This document shows positions 1-5,103 of a stretch of 7,553 bases of DNA, one piece after another. The first letter of the stretch is position 1. Every line of letters starts with the position of its first letter. A model generated the notes under the pieces. That model ran no database searches, was not told where the DNA came from, and saw nothing but the letters and a program-made list of their open reading frames with translations. The stretch is from Methanobacteriota archaeon (GTDB taxonomy: Archaea; Methanobacteriota; Methanobacteria; Methanobacteriales; Methanobacteriaceae). Location of the stretch: contig JAEYSH010000123.1 of NCBI GenBank assembly GCA_023434825.1, forward strand, positions 1-7,553, given 5' to 3'. Made by a program: the position numbers and the translations under genes.

Positions 1-125
1 GTGCACAGGCTACAATTAGAGCCCTTGCAAGAGCAGGTATCAGAATAGGAAAAATTGAAGATGTTACTCCAATTCCTCACGACGGTACTGGTAGACCTGG
101 AGGTAAGAGGGGAAGAAGGGTCTAA
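1..125 (+). CDS. rps11: 30S ribosomal protein S11, C-terminal 40 codons (5' truncated)
   Basis: This is the tail of ribosomal protein S11 (uS11), a component of the small-subunit platform that contacts 16S rRNA near the mRNA exit. The open frame begins at base 3, because the first two bases belong to a split codon, and ends at TAA 123-125. The visible part carries the family's signature C-terminus: an ATIRALARAGIRIG-like helix, then IEDVTPIPHDGTGRPGGKRG and a basic end RRV. The start lies upstream of the window. It is followed after one base by rpoD, as expected in the archaeal S11-RpoD-L18e-L13-S9 operon. Identification rests on the highly conserved C-terminal motif and on the neighbours, and is nearly certain. 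Confidence 0.96.
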   Translation, partial: AQATIRALARAGIRIGKIEDVTPIPHDGTGRPGGKRGRRV

Positions 126-126
126 C

Positions 127-930
127 ATGGACATAGATATTAAACAAAAGAATGATAACAAACTTACATTCATAGTCGATGGTGTAGATGTATCTTTTAT
201 TAATGCAATAAGGAGAACATGCACTGTCGAAGTCCCAACAATGGCCATAGAAAACGTTTCAATATTTAAAAATGATTCTGCAATGTTTGATGAAGTATTA
301 GCTCAAAGATTAGGGTTAATACCTCTTGAAACAGATATTGAAGCATTTGTACTCGCATCAGAATGTGATTGCGAAACTAATGATTGTCCAAGCTGCAGTG
401 TATCTCTGATTTTAAAAGAAAAAGGACCAAAAATTGTATATTCTGGAGATTTAAGCTCAACTCATGATGCAGTTAAGCCAGTATATGATACAATCCCTAT
501 CTTAAAATTGAAAGAAGGAGAAGAAGTTGAACTTGAAGCTACAGCAAATCTTGGAATAGGCTTAGAACATGCAAAATGGCAGCCAACAACCACCTGCGCA
601 TACAGGTATTATCCGTTAATAACAGTGGACGAAAGTTGTGAAGCTTGCATGAATTGTGTGGAAAATTGCCCAAGAAACGTGCTTCAATATGATGAAAAAG
701 ACAAAAAAATGTTTGTCATTGATATTGAAAACTGTTCAATGTGTAAAACATGTATTAGAGGTTGCGAACAGAACGCTGTACATGTAGACTCCGAAGAAAA
801 TAAATATATATTCCAAATTGAAACAGACGGATCATTAACTCCCGAAGATGTTTTAGAGGATGCTTGCGATATCTTAAAAGAAAAATCAGAACAAATCGTG
901 GCATTTTGTAAAGGAGGAAGTAAGAAATGA
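127..930 (+). CDS. rpoD: DNA-directed RNA polymerase subunit D with two [4Fe-4S] motifs
   Basis: This is the archaeal counterpart of bacterial alpha and eukaryotic Rpb3/AC40. It forms the D-L platform on which RNA polymerase assembles. The frame stays open back into rps11 (TTG at 55), but ATG 127 gives 267 aa, the normal family length, one base after the rps11 stop with a weak AAGGG at 116-120. Residues 1-60 hold the dimerisation fold, with FINAIRRTCTVEVPTMAIE. C80, C82, C87 and C90 form an Rpb3-like metal knuckle. An inserted ferredoxin-like domain (about 166-222) carries C171/C174/C177/C181 and C203/C206/C209/C213, enough ligands for two [4Fe-4S] clusters. In the family this domain is thought to affect D-L assembly and possibly oxygen or redox sensitivity. 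The last base of the gene lies within the rpl18e start region. Confidence 0.96.
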   Translation: MDIDIKQKNDNKLTFIVDGVDVSFINAIRRTCTVEVPTMAIENVSIFKNDSAMFDEVLAQRLGLIPLETDIEAFVLASECDCETNDCPSCSVSLILKEKGPKIVYSGDLSSTHDAVKPVYDTIPILKLKEGEEVELEATANLGIGLEHAKWQPTTTCAYRYYPLITVDESCEACMNCVENCPRNVLQYDEKDKKMFVIDIENCSMCKTCIRGCEQNAVHVDSEENKYIFQIETDGSLTPEDVLEDACDILKEKSEQIVAFCKGGSKK

Positions 931-1286
931 AACTCACTAAAACAAATCCAAAAATAATAGAACTTATAGGAAATCTTAAAGAAAAGTCATACCAGGAAGA
1001 TGTCAAAATATGGAAAGACATCGCTAAAAGACTTGAAAGATCAAACAGAAGGTATGCAGAAGTTAATATTTCAAAAATTAACAGACATTCATCTCCAGAT
1101 GAGACCATTTTAGTTCCAGGAAAAATCCTTGGAAGTGGTCAACTGGAACACAAAGTTAACGTAGTAGCAATAGGCTTTTCTAAAAAAGCTGAAGAAAAAA
1201 TCGGTGCTGCAGGCGGAAAATGTTTAAAAATTACTGAAATTCTCGATGAAAATCCAAAGGGAAATAAAATCAGGATAATCGAGTAA
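927..1286 (+). CDS. rpl18e: 50S ribosomal protein L18e
   Basis: This is large-subunit protein eL18 (L18e), found in archaea and eukaryotes and related in fold to bacterial L15. The product is 119 aa, close to the usual 115-125. Recognisable family blocks are VNISKINRHSSPDETILVPGKILGSG (residues about 46-71) and the downstream VVAIGFSKKAEEKI followed by AAGGK. The N-terminus (LTKTNP) and the WKDIAKRLERSNRR segment are also typical. The ATG at 927 overlaps the rpoD stop codon (ATGA), and a strong GGAGG at 913-917 inside rpoD supports this start and suggests translational coupling. The gene sits between rpoD and rpl13 in the conserved archaeal ribosomal/RNA polymerase operon. Confidence 0.95.
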   Translation: MKLTKTNPKIIELIGNLKEKSYQEDVKIWKDIAKRLERSNRRYAEVNISKINRHSSPDETILVPGKILGSGQLEHKVNVVAIGFSKKAEEKIGAAGGKCLKITEILDENPKGNKIRIIE

Positions 1287-1301
1287 TTGAGAGGGTTAAA
1301 T

Positions 1302-1730
1302 ATGATTATAGATGGAGAAGGACTCATCATGGGAAGACTTGCAAGTATCATAAGCAAGAAGCTTCTTGATGGAGAAGAGATAGTTGTATTAAACGCTGAG
1401 AAGATTTTAATCTCAGGTAATAAAGACTGGGCTTATGCTCGATACAAACAAAGACTGGATAGGGCAAGTATTTCAAACCCACGAAAAATGGGGCCAAAAT
1501 ATCCTAGAAGGCCTGATGACATATTCAGAAGGACAGTTAGAGGAATGGTACCTTACAGAAAAACAACTGGAAGGGAAGCATTTAAAAAGCTAAAAGTCTT
1601 TGTAGGAATACCTAAAGAGTTTGAAGGCTCTGAAATATTCAAAGTAGAAGAAGCTCAACCTAAAAACATTAAAAAAAGCATAGAATTGGGCAAAATGTCC
1701 AAATTACTTGGATCAAAGTTTGAGGTATAG
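1302..1730 (+). CDS. rpl13: 50S ribosomal protein L13
   Basis: This is large-subunit protein uL13, which binds 23S rRNA. The ATG at 1302 gives 142 aa beginning MIIDGEGLIMGRLAS. That matches the archaeal family start, in which an (I/V)DAxGxIxGRLAS block opens the protein. A TTG at 1287, immediately after the rpl18e stop, would add five residues, but the GAGAGGG at 1289-1295 is correctly placed as the ribosome site for 1302. Further family motifs are VVLNAEKILISG (about 29-40), the basic KMGPKYPRRPDDIFRRTVRG segment, and GMVPYRKTTGREAFKKLKVFVGIP. The gap to rps9 is eight bases, consistent with one transcript. Confidence 0.95.
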   Translation: MIIDGEGLIMGRLASIISKKLLDGEEIVVLNAEKILISGNKDWAYARYKQRLDRASISNPRKMGPKYPRRPDDIFRRTVRGMVPYRKTTGREAFKKLKVFVGIPKEFEGSEIFKVEEAQPKNIKKSIELGKMSKLLGSKFEV

Positions 1731-1738
1731 GTGAGAGG

Positions 1739-2140
1739 ATGAAGAAAGTAATTCACACAAGCGGTAAAAGAAAAACTGCAATAGCAAGAGGAAGATTCAG
1801 GGAAGGAAAAGGGAGAATCAGAATAAATAAACGTCCTGTCGAGCTTTATGATCCTGAACTTGCAAGATTAAAAATCACTGAACCACTTGTACTTGCCGGA
1901 GATATTGCAAAAAATGTTGATATCGACGTCAAAGTTGTAGGTGGAGGAGTAATGGGACAAGCTGAAGCTGCAAGGATGGTCATAGCTAAAGGACTTATCC
2001 AGTGGACAAGCGATATGGACTTAAAAGAAAAGTTCACCCAGTATGATAGAACCATGCTTGTAGGAGATCCAAGAAGATCAGAACCTAAAAAGTATGGTGG
2101 AAGAGGCGCTAGAGCTAGAAGACAGAAAAGTTACAGATAA
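1739..2140 (+). CDS. rps9: 30S ribosomal protein S9
   Basis: This is small-subunit protein uS9, whose basic C-terminal tail reaches toward the P-site tRNA. The 133-aa product begins with the typical HTSGKRKTAIARG block. It contains GGGVMGQAEAARMVIAKGL (about 68-86) and ends with DPRRSEPKKYGGRGARARRQKSYR, the hallmark archaeal/eukaryotic S9 tail with its terminal arginine. ATG 1739 follows the rpl13 stop by eight bases. The short purine stretch GGTGAGAGG just before it is the only ribosome site, and the spacing is tight. It is the last gene of the tightly packed block, and a hairpin and T-runs follow. Identification is essentially certain. Confidence 0.96.
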   Translation: MKKVIHTSGKRKTAIARGRFREGKGRIRINKRPVELYDPELARLKITEPLVLAGDIAKNVDIDVKVVGGGVMGQAEAARMVIAKGLIQWTSDMDLKEKFTQYDRTMLVGDPRRSEPKKYGGRGARARRQKSYR

Positions 2141-2143
2141 ACA

Positions 2144-2211
2144 AAAATTTAATCTTCTTGTAAAACAACCTTTATTTATCTAATTTACGCAAGAAGATAA
2201 TTTAAATTTTT
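2144..2211 (+). terminator. Long imperfect hairpin with downstream T-run after rps9
   Basis: ATCTTCTTG (2152-2160) and CAAGAAGAT (2190-2198) are perfect 9-base inverted arms around a 29-base AT-rich loop. The stem extends inward with TAAA/TTTA (2161-2164/2185-2188), leaving a two-base CG bulge. It extends outward, after an asymmetric internal loop, with AAAATTT/AAATTTT (2144-2150/2204-2210). TTTTT at 2207-2211 and again at 2220-2224 resembles the oligo-T signals at which archaeal RNA polymerase terminates. A terminator for the upstream ribosomal operon is plausible. A regulatory structure ahead of rpoN is an alternative. Sequence alone does not decide. Confidence 0.4.
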
Positions 2212-2223
2212 ATCTAACACTTT

Positions 2224-2235
2224 TTAATATAAAAA
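2224..2235 (+). promoter_or_regulatory. Candidate TATA box for rpoN
   Basis: The AT-only stretch TTAATATAAAAA lies about 22-25 bases upstream of the rpoN ATG at 2252. Archaeal TATA boxes centre about 25 bases before the transcription start, so this would produce a leaderless or very short-leader rpoN mRNA. That fits the lack of a good SD sequence before rpoN. The whole gap is AT-rich, so the call is weak. Confidence 0.35.
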
Positions 2236-2251
2236 ATTAAGATGGTTTAAC

Positions 2252-2425
2252 ATGATTCCTGTAAGATGTATAAGCTGTGGAAAAGTTGTCTCCGCATATT
2301 TTGATGAATTCCAGCAAAGAGTTGCTGACGGAGAAAATCCAAAAGAAGTCCTGGATGAGTTAGGGCTTGAAAAATATTGTTGTAGAAGAATGTTGATAAC
2401 TCATGTTGAGGTTTGGCAGGGATAG
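2252..2425 (+). CDS. rpoN: DNA-directed RNA polymerase subunit N (Rpb10 homologue)
   Basis: This is a small zinc-binding RNA polymerase subunit, the archaeal equivalent of Rpb10, which docks on the D-L platform and helps anchor it to the large subunits. The 57-aa frame opens with MIPVRCISCGKVVS, the Rpb10 signature. It carries the unusual zinc-bundle ligands C6, C9, C43 and C44, the last pair inside KYCCRRM, and ends with the conserved MLITHVEVW segment. Family members are usually 55-75 aa, so it is full length. Upstream of ATG 2252 there is no convincing SD sequence (only GATGG at 2241-2245), in contrast to its neighbours, so initiation may be leaderless. The stop codon overlaps a short sequence resembling the D-arm of the downstream tRNA. 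Confidence 0.96.
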   Translation: MIPVRCISCGKVVSAYFDEFQQRVADGENPKEVLDELGLEKYCCRRMLITHVEVWQG

Positions 2426-2437
2426 GGTAACCTGGTC
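2423..2437 (+). repeat. Partial copy of tRNA-Pro D-arm overlapping rpoN stop
   Basis: TAGGGTAACCTGGTC here matches TAGGGTAGCTTGGTC (2480-2494, bases 8 to 20a of the tRNA) at 13 of 15 positions, 57 bases upstream in the same orientation. The TAG opening the copy is the rpoN stop codon. No acceptor stem, anticodon arm or T-arm accompanies it, so it is not a second tRNA. It could be a duplication remnant or coincidence. Confidence 0.35.
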
Positions 2438-2444
2438 TGCAAAT

Positions 2445-2461
2445 TATGATAAAACTATCAT
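2445..2461 (+). promoter_or_regulatory. Candidate tRNA promoter element with overlapping inverted repeat
   Basis: TATGATAAAA (2445-2454) is centred about 24 bases before the first base of the tRNA, where an archaeal TATA box would sit. The same bases form the inverted repeat ATGATA-AAAC-TATCAT (2446-2451/2456-2461), which is close enough to rpoN to be a hairpin in its 3' end. Promoter is the preferred reading. The evidence is only position and base composition. Confidence 0.3.
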
Positions 2462-2507
2462 TTGATTTGGTAGGGACCGTAGGGTAGCTTGGTCCATCCT
2501 CCCAGCC

Positions 2508-2563
2508 ATTGAATTAAGTATCAGCATTATAAAATATTTATATTGATGTTTTCTCAACTGGAT
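2508..2563 (+). other. tRNA-Pro intron 1, non-canonical position 32/33 (56 nt)
   Basis: The intron is defined by a complete helix-bulge-helix-bulge-helix. The outer helix is CCTC (2498-2501) with GGGG (2565-2568), including one T-G pair. The 3' bulge is ATC (2562-2564). The four-pair central helix is CCAG (2502-2505) with CTGG (2558-2561). The 5' bulge is CCA (2506-2508). The inner helix is TTGA (2509-2512) with TCAA (2554-2557). Cutting after the second base of each bulge, the usual archaeal rule, removes 2508-2563. The interior is very AT-rich and holds an inverted repeat, TATAAA-ATA-TTTATA (about 2528-2542). The outer helix uses the anticodon and part of the D-stem, so precursor and mature folds compete. 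Confidence 0.82.
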
Positions 2564-2568
2564 CGGGG

Positions 2569-2613
<45 letters not shown>

Positions 2614-2623
2614 TCCCATTAAA

Positions 2624-2641
2624 ATCATGTTATCACATGAT
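2624..2641 (+). repeat. Perfect 7-bp inverted repeat just after tRNA-Pro
   Basis: ATCATGT (2624-2630) and ACATGAT (2635-2641) flank a TATC loop. The stem begins six bases past the tRNA discriminator base, so it would lie in the primary transcript's 3' trailer. No uninterrupted T-run follows, so a classical terminator is not supported. It could influence trailer processing. Confidence 0.5.
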
Positions 2642-2692
2642 GATTATACTAATTAAACTTTAAATTAATGCTCATGTTTTAATATGCATAGG

Positions 2693-2712
2693 AACTTTGA
2701 TTAATTAAAGTT
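2693..2712 (+). repeat. Near-palindromic 20-base repeat upstream of rpoK
   Basis: AACTTT and AAAGTT arms enclose GATTAATT, making the whole 20 bases nearly self-complementary. It ends about 60 bases before the rpoK ATG, a plausible place for a DNA-binding protein site around the rpoK promoter. AT-rich sequence often yields such symmetry by chance. Confidence 0.35.
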
Positions 2713-2772
2713 AAACAGTAAACAAGAGATTTCATAATATACTCATGAGCAAAGTTATAAAAGAGGGGTGTT

Positions 2773-2943
2773 ATGTCCAATCAATTAACCAGATTTGAAA
2801 AAGCAAGAATAATTGGTGCAAGAGCTCTACAACTTTCAATGGGCGCTAAACCAATGATAGAAGTAAAAGATGCACTTGATCCAATAGATATTGCTACATT
2901 AGAATTAAAACAAGGTTTAATTCCTCTTGATATTAGAAAATAA
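2773..2943 (+). CDS. rpoK: DNA-directed RNA polymerase subunit K (Rpb6 homologue)
   Basis: This is the archaeal equivalent of Rpb6 and bacterial omega, which latches the largest subunit during RNA polymerase assembly. The 56-aa frame begins MSNQLTRFEKARIIGARALQL, the defining Rpb6/omega motif (T-x-(F/Y)-E-x-A-R-I-(I/L)-G-x-R-A-x-Q). It continues with SMGAKP and ends with a conserved EL-x-x-G-x-I-P-L-x-I-x-R tail (residues about 44-55). Length is typical for archaeal K. GAGGGGTG at 2763-2770 is a strong SD sequence for the ATG. Its stop is 28 bases before eno, with a TTTTTT run (2951-2956) between them, so eno may be co-transcribed or partly attenuated. Confidence 0.96.
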   Translation: MSNQLTRFEKARIIGARALQLSMGAKPMIEVKDALDPIDIATLELKQGLIPLDIRK

Positions 2944-2971
2944 CCGTTAGTTTTTTAAAAGAGGTGTTTTT

Positions 2972-4210
2972 GTGGATAGTATTATTGAAGACGTCCGTGT
3001 ACGGAAAATTTTAGATAGCAGGGGAAACCCTACAGTAGAAGTAGATGTTGTAACATGGAATGGTTTTGGAAGAGCTGCAGCACCAAGTGGTGCAAGTACA
3101 GGTATCCGAGAAGTTACTGCATTTCCAGAAGGTGGCGTTGATAAAATAATAAGTGAAGTTGAAGATATAATCTCATCAGAACTTATTGGTATGGACGCTG
3201 AAGATTTAACAGATATAGATATGGTTTTAAAGGAAATAGATGGTACAGAAAATTTATCATCTATAGGTGGTAACACCATAGTTGCTGTTTCAATGGCAAC
3301 TGCAAAGGCTGCAGCAGCATCATATAACTTACCTTTATACAAATTCCTTGGTGGAAGCGTTAAAAATGAAATTCCATATCCTCTGGGAAATATGATAAAC
3401 GGAGGAGCACACGCTGGAAAAAATGCTCCAGATATTCAGGAATTTTTAATTTTACCCGTTGGAGCTTCCAATATCACTGAAGCTGTTTTTGCTAATTCAA
3501 GTGTTCACAAGAAAATTGGTGAACTTATAAAAGCAAAAGACAGTACCTTTACTGGTGGTAAAGGAGATGAAGGTGGATGGGCTCCAAACTTAACCAATGA
3601 AGATGCGCTTGAAATTCAAGCTAAAGCATGTGAAGAAGTTGGAAACGAATTAGGAATTGAAATAAGGCCATGTTTAGATATGGCAGCAAGCGAAATGTGG
3701 AACGGCTCTAAATATGTCTACGATAGAGAAGGCATAGAAAGAGATATTGGAGAGCAGATTGATTTCGTTGAAGAAATTATTGACACTTACAAAATGTTCT
3801 ATGTTGAAGATCCTATTCAGGAAAGTGATTTTGAAGCATTTGCAGAATTAACAAGAAAAGCCGGTGACAGATGCCTGATTTGTGGTGACGATTTATTTGT
3901 GACCAATGCAGAAATCCTTCAGGAAGGTATCAACGTTGGTGCTGGAAATTCAATTATCATTAAACCAAACCAGATAGGAACTTTAAGTGACACTTATGAA
4001 ACTGTTAAACTTGCAAAAGCTAATGGATACGTTCCAGTTGTATCTCATAGATCTGGTGAAACAACAGACGATACAATAGCGCATTTAGCAGTAGCATTCA
4101 GTAGCCCAATCATCAAAACAGGTGCACTTGGTGGGGAAAGAATAGCAAAATTAAATGAACTCATTAGAATTGAAGAAGAAATGGTAAACCCGAAAATGGG
4201 GGATATCTAG
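2972..4210 (+). CDS. eno: Enolase (phosphopyruvate hydratase)
   Basis: Cytosolic enolase interconverts 2-phosphoglycerate and phosphoenolpyruvate. In a methanogen it serves mainly gluconeogenesis and PEP supply. The start is GTG 2972, five bases after a consensus GAGGTG (2961-2966), giving 412 aa, within the normal range. The N-terminal domain has ILDSRGNPTVEVDV (about 13-26) and APSGASTG (37-44). Active-site residues are in place: H147 in the GGAHAGKN loop with DIQEF after it, E200 in GDEGGWAP, metal ligands D236 (CLDMAA), E279 (VEDP) and D306 (GDDLF), catalytic base K331 (IIKPNQIGT), H359-R360-S361 (SHRSGETTD) and K382 (IKTGA). No motif is missing. It lies between rpoK and a ferredoxin gene. 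Confidence 0.97.
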   Translation: MDSIIEDVRVRKILDSRGNPTVEVDVVTWNGFGRAAAPSGASTGIREVTAFPEGGVDKIISEVEDIISSELIGMDAEDLTDIDMVLKEIDGTENLSSIGGNTIVAVSMATAKAAAASYNLPLYKFLGGSVKNEIPYPLGNMINGGAHAGKNAPDIQEFLILPVGASNITEAVFANSSVHKKIGELIKAKDSTFTGGKGDEGGWAPNLTNEDALEIQAKACEEVGNELGIEIRPCLDMAASEMWNGSKYVYDREGIERDIGEQIDFVEEIIDTYKMFYVEDPIQESDFEAFAELTRKAGDRCLICGDDLFVTNAEILQEGINVGAGNSIIIKPNQIGTLSDTYETVKLAKANGYVPVVSHRSGETTDDTIAHLAVAFSSPIIKTGALGGERIAKLNELIRIEEEMVNPKMGDI

Positions 4211-4229
4211 AACAGAATACGGTGAAACT

Positions 4230-4421
4230 ATGGTTAAAATAACAATCGACTATGAAAAATGCGAAGGTGCAGACTGCGCTGAATGTGTTGATGTTTGCCC
4301 TATGGAAGTCATAGTAATAGACGGCGAAAAAGTAGTAGTTAAAAACAAAGAAGAATGCAGCTTATGCGAAGTATGCATGGATGTTTGCCCTGAAGAGGCA
4401 GTAGAAGTTGAAGAGGATTAA
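4230..4421 (+). CDS. Small 2[4Fe-4S] ferredoxin
   Basis: This is a 63-aa, very acidic bacterial-type ferredoxin, a cytosolic one-electron carrier. Cluster motif I is C11-x4-C16-x2-C19-x3-C23-P and motif II is C43-x2-C46-x2-C49-x3-C53-P, so both [4Fe-4S] sites are complete. The first spacing has x4 rather than x2 between the first two cysteines, an insertion within CEGADC. The rest is two short beta-strand repeats, with no fused domain. ATG 4230 follows GGTGA (4221-4225) and is 19 bases after the eno stop, so co-transcription is likely. The partner enzyme is not shown; methanogens use such ferredoxins with CODH/ACS, 2-oxoacid oxidoreductases or hydrogenases. The stop codon lies in an inverted repeat. 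Confidence 0.92.
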   Translation: MVKITIDYEKCEGADCAECVDVCPMEVIVIDGEKVVVKNKEECSLCEVCMDVCPEEAVEVEED

Positions 4422-4431
4422 ATTAATCCTC
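4413..4431 (+). terminator. 8-bp inverted repeat spanning the ferredoxin stop codon
   Basis: GAGGATTA (4413-4420) and TAATCCTC (4424-4431) are perfect complements around an AAT loop, and the TAA stop sits within the structure. AT-rich sequence follows but only short T-runs, so it is a weak terminator candidate. It might also protect the mRNA 3' end. Confidence 0.35.
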
Positions 4432-4437
4432 CATTTA

Positions 4438-4490
4438 CAATTTAAATTAAAAACCATTAATTTTGGTAAATTTTAAAAAGATATAATAAT
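4438..4490 (+). promoter_or_regulatory. AT-rich rps2 promoter region
   Basis: The gap between fdx and rps2 is almost entirely A/T. The best TATA-like candidate is TTTAAATTAAAA (4441-4452), which would give a leader of roughly 35 bases carrying the SD. A second candidate, GATATAATAAT (4480-4490), would place transcription at or inside the start codon and so would lose the strong SD. The first is preferred. Confidence 0.35.
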
Positions 4491-4494
4491 TATA

Positions 4495-4503
4495 GAGGTG
4501 ATC
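4495..4503 (+). promoter_or_regulatory. Full-consensus SD sequence that decides the rps2 start
   Basis: GAGGTGATC is fully complementary to the archaeal 16S rRNA 3' end. It contains a GTG (4498-4500) that is in frame with rps2 but would then be both SD and start codon. The TTG at 4507, six bases after the GAGGTG core, is the correctly spaced start. Confidence 0.85.
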
Positions 4504-4506
4504 AAT

Positions 4507-5103
4507 TTGTCAGAACTATTAATACCACTGGACAAGTACCTAGCAGCAGGTTTACACATTGGAACTCAGCAGAAAACTAAGGATATGGAAAGATACATAT
4601 ACAGAGTAAGAGCAGACGGATTATACGTATTAGATGTAAGGAAAACAAACGACAGGATTCAATCAGCATCTAAATTCCTTTCAAGATATGATCCAGATGA
4701 CATACTTGTAGTATCAACAAGACAGTACGGACAAGCACCAGTTAAAAAATTCGGTAGAGTAACTGGAGCAAAAACAATCCCTGGGAGATTTATACCAGGA
4801 ACATTAACAAACCCTAATTACGCTAAATTCATAGAACCTAAAGTATTAGTTGTCACAGATCCTAGATCTGATTCACAGGCTATTATTGAAGCAAAACAGA
4901 TAGGAATACCAGTCGTTGCACTATGTGACACAGAAAACTTATTAGGAAATGTAGATATCGTTTTACCAGTAAACAACAAGGGTAGAAAAGCAATAGCACT
5001 TGTATACTGGTTACTTGCAAGACAAATCTTAAGGGAAAGAGGAGTCCTCGCAGAAGATGAAGATCTTGATATGTTACCATCTGACTTTGAATTAAAAATG
5101 TAG
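4507..5103 (+). CDS. rps2: 30S ribosomal protein S2
   Basis: This is small-subunit protein uS2, which binds between the head and body of the 30S subunit. The TTG at 4507 gives 198 aa starting MSELLIPLDKYLAAGLHIGTQ, matching archaeal S2 proteins. An in-frame GTG nine bases upstream lies inside the SD and is rejected. Family motifs are AAGLHIGTQQKTKDMERYIY, the LYVLDVRKTNDRI segment, and RFIPGTLTNPNYAKFIEPKVLVVTDP, in which the GR(F/W)-x-PGTLTN block is diagnostic. PVVALCDTENLL and VDIVLPVNNKGRKAIALVYWLLARQIL follow. The coiled-coil arm of bacterial S2 is absent, as usual in archaea. The gap to the MEMO gene is 76 bases. Confidence 0.96.
   Translation: MSELLIPLDKYLAAGLHIGTQQKTKDMERYIYRVRADGLYVLDVRKTNDRIQSASKFLSRYDPDDILVVSTRQYGQAPVKKFGRVTGAKTIPGRFIPGTLTNPNYAKFIEPKVLVVTDPRSDSQAIIEAKQIGIPVVALCDTENLLGNVDIVLPVNNKGRKAIALVYWLLARQILRERGVLAEDEDLDMLPSDFELKM

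Larger units (their letters stand above)
2619..2772 (+). promoter_or_regulatory. tRNA-rpoK intergenic region rich in inverted repeats
   Basis: This 154-base gene-free stretch is strongly AT-rich and encodes no plausible protein. It contains ATCATGT-TATC-ACATGAT (2624-2641), a perfect 7-pair hairpin six bases after the tRNA. It also has a near-perfect 20-base palindrome with AACTTT/AAAGTT arms (2693-2712). A wider pair GCTCATG/CATGAGC (2670-2676/2744-2750) flanks that palindrome. AACTTT recurs at 2656-2661 and AAAGTT at 2751-2756. The region probably holds the tRNA 3' end signal and the rpoK promoter, but no single element can be assigned with confidence. Confidence 0.4.

Noticed and set aside
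55..126. Upstream in-frame TTG extension of rpoD
   Set aside because: It would overlap the conserved C-terminus of S11 and add 24 residues absent from RpoD proteins. ATG 127 gives the family start and length.
755..1108. Antisense open frames opposite rpoD/rpl18e, and similarly at 1139-1357, 1846-2055, 2947-3342, 4818-5111, 5926-6177, 6227-6559 and 7196-7399
   Set aside because: All lie wholly or largely opposite well-identified genes, lack ribosome sites and recognisable motifs, and are low-complexity hydrophobic or serine-rich translations typical of shadow frames.
2528..2542. TATAAAATATTTATA inside intron 1 as a promoter
   Set aside because: It lies within the tRNA transcript, and no gene starts about 25 bases downstream. 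It is more simply a hairpin or AT-rich intron filler.
4498..4506. GTG start for rps2
   Set aside because: The GTG is part of the SD sequence itself. The TTG at 4507 has correct spacing and gives the normal N-terminus.
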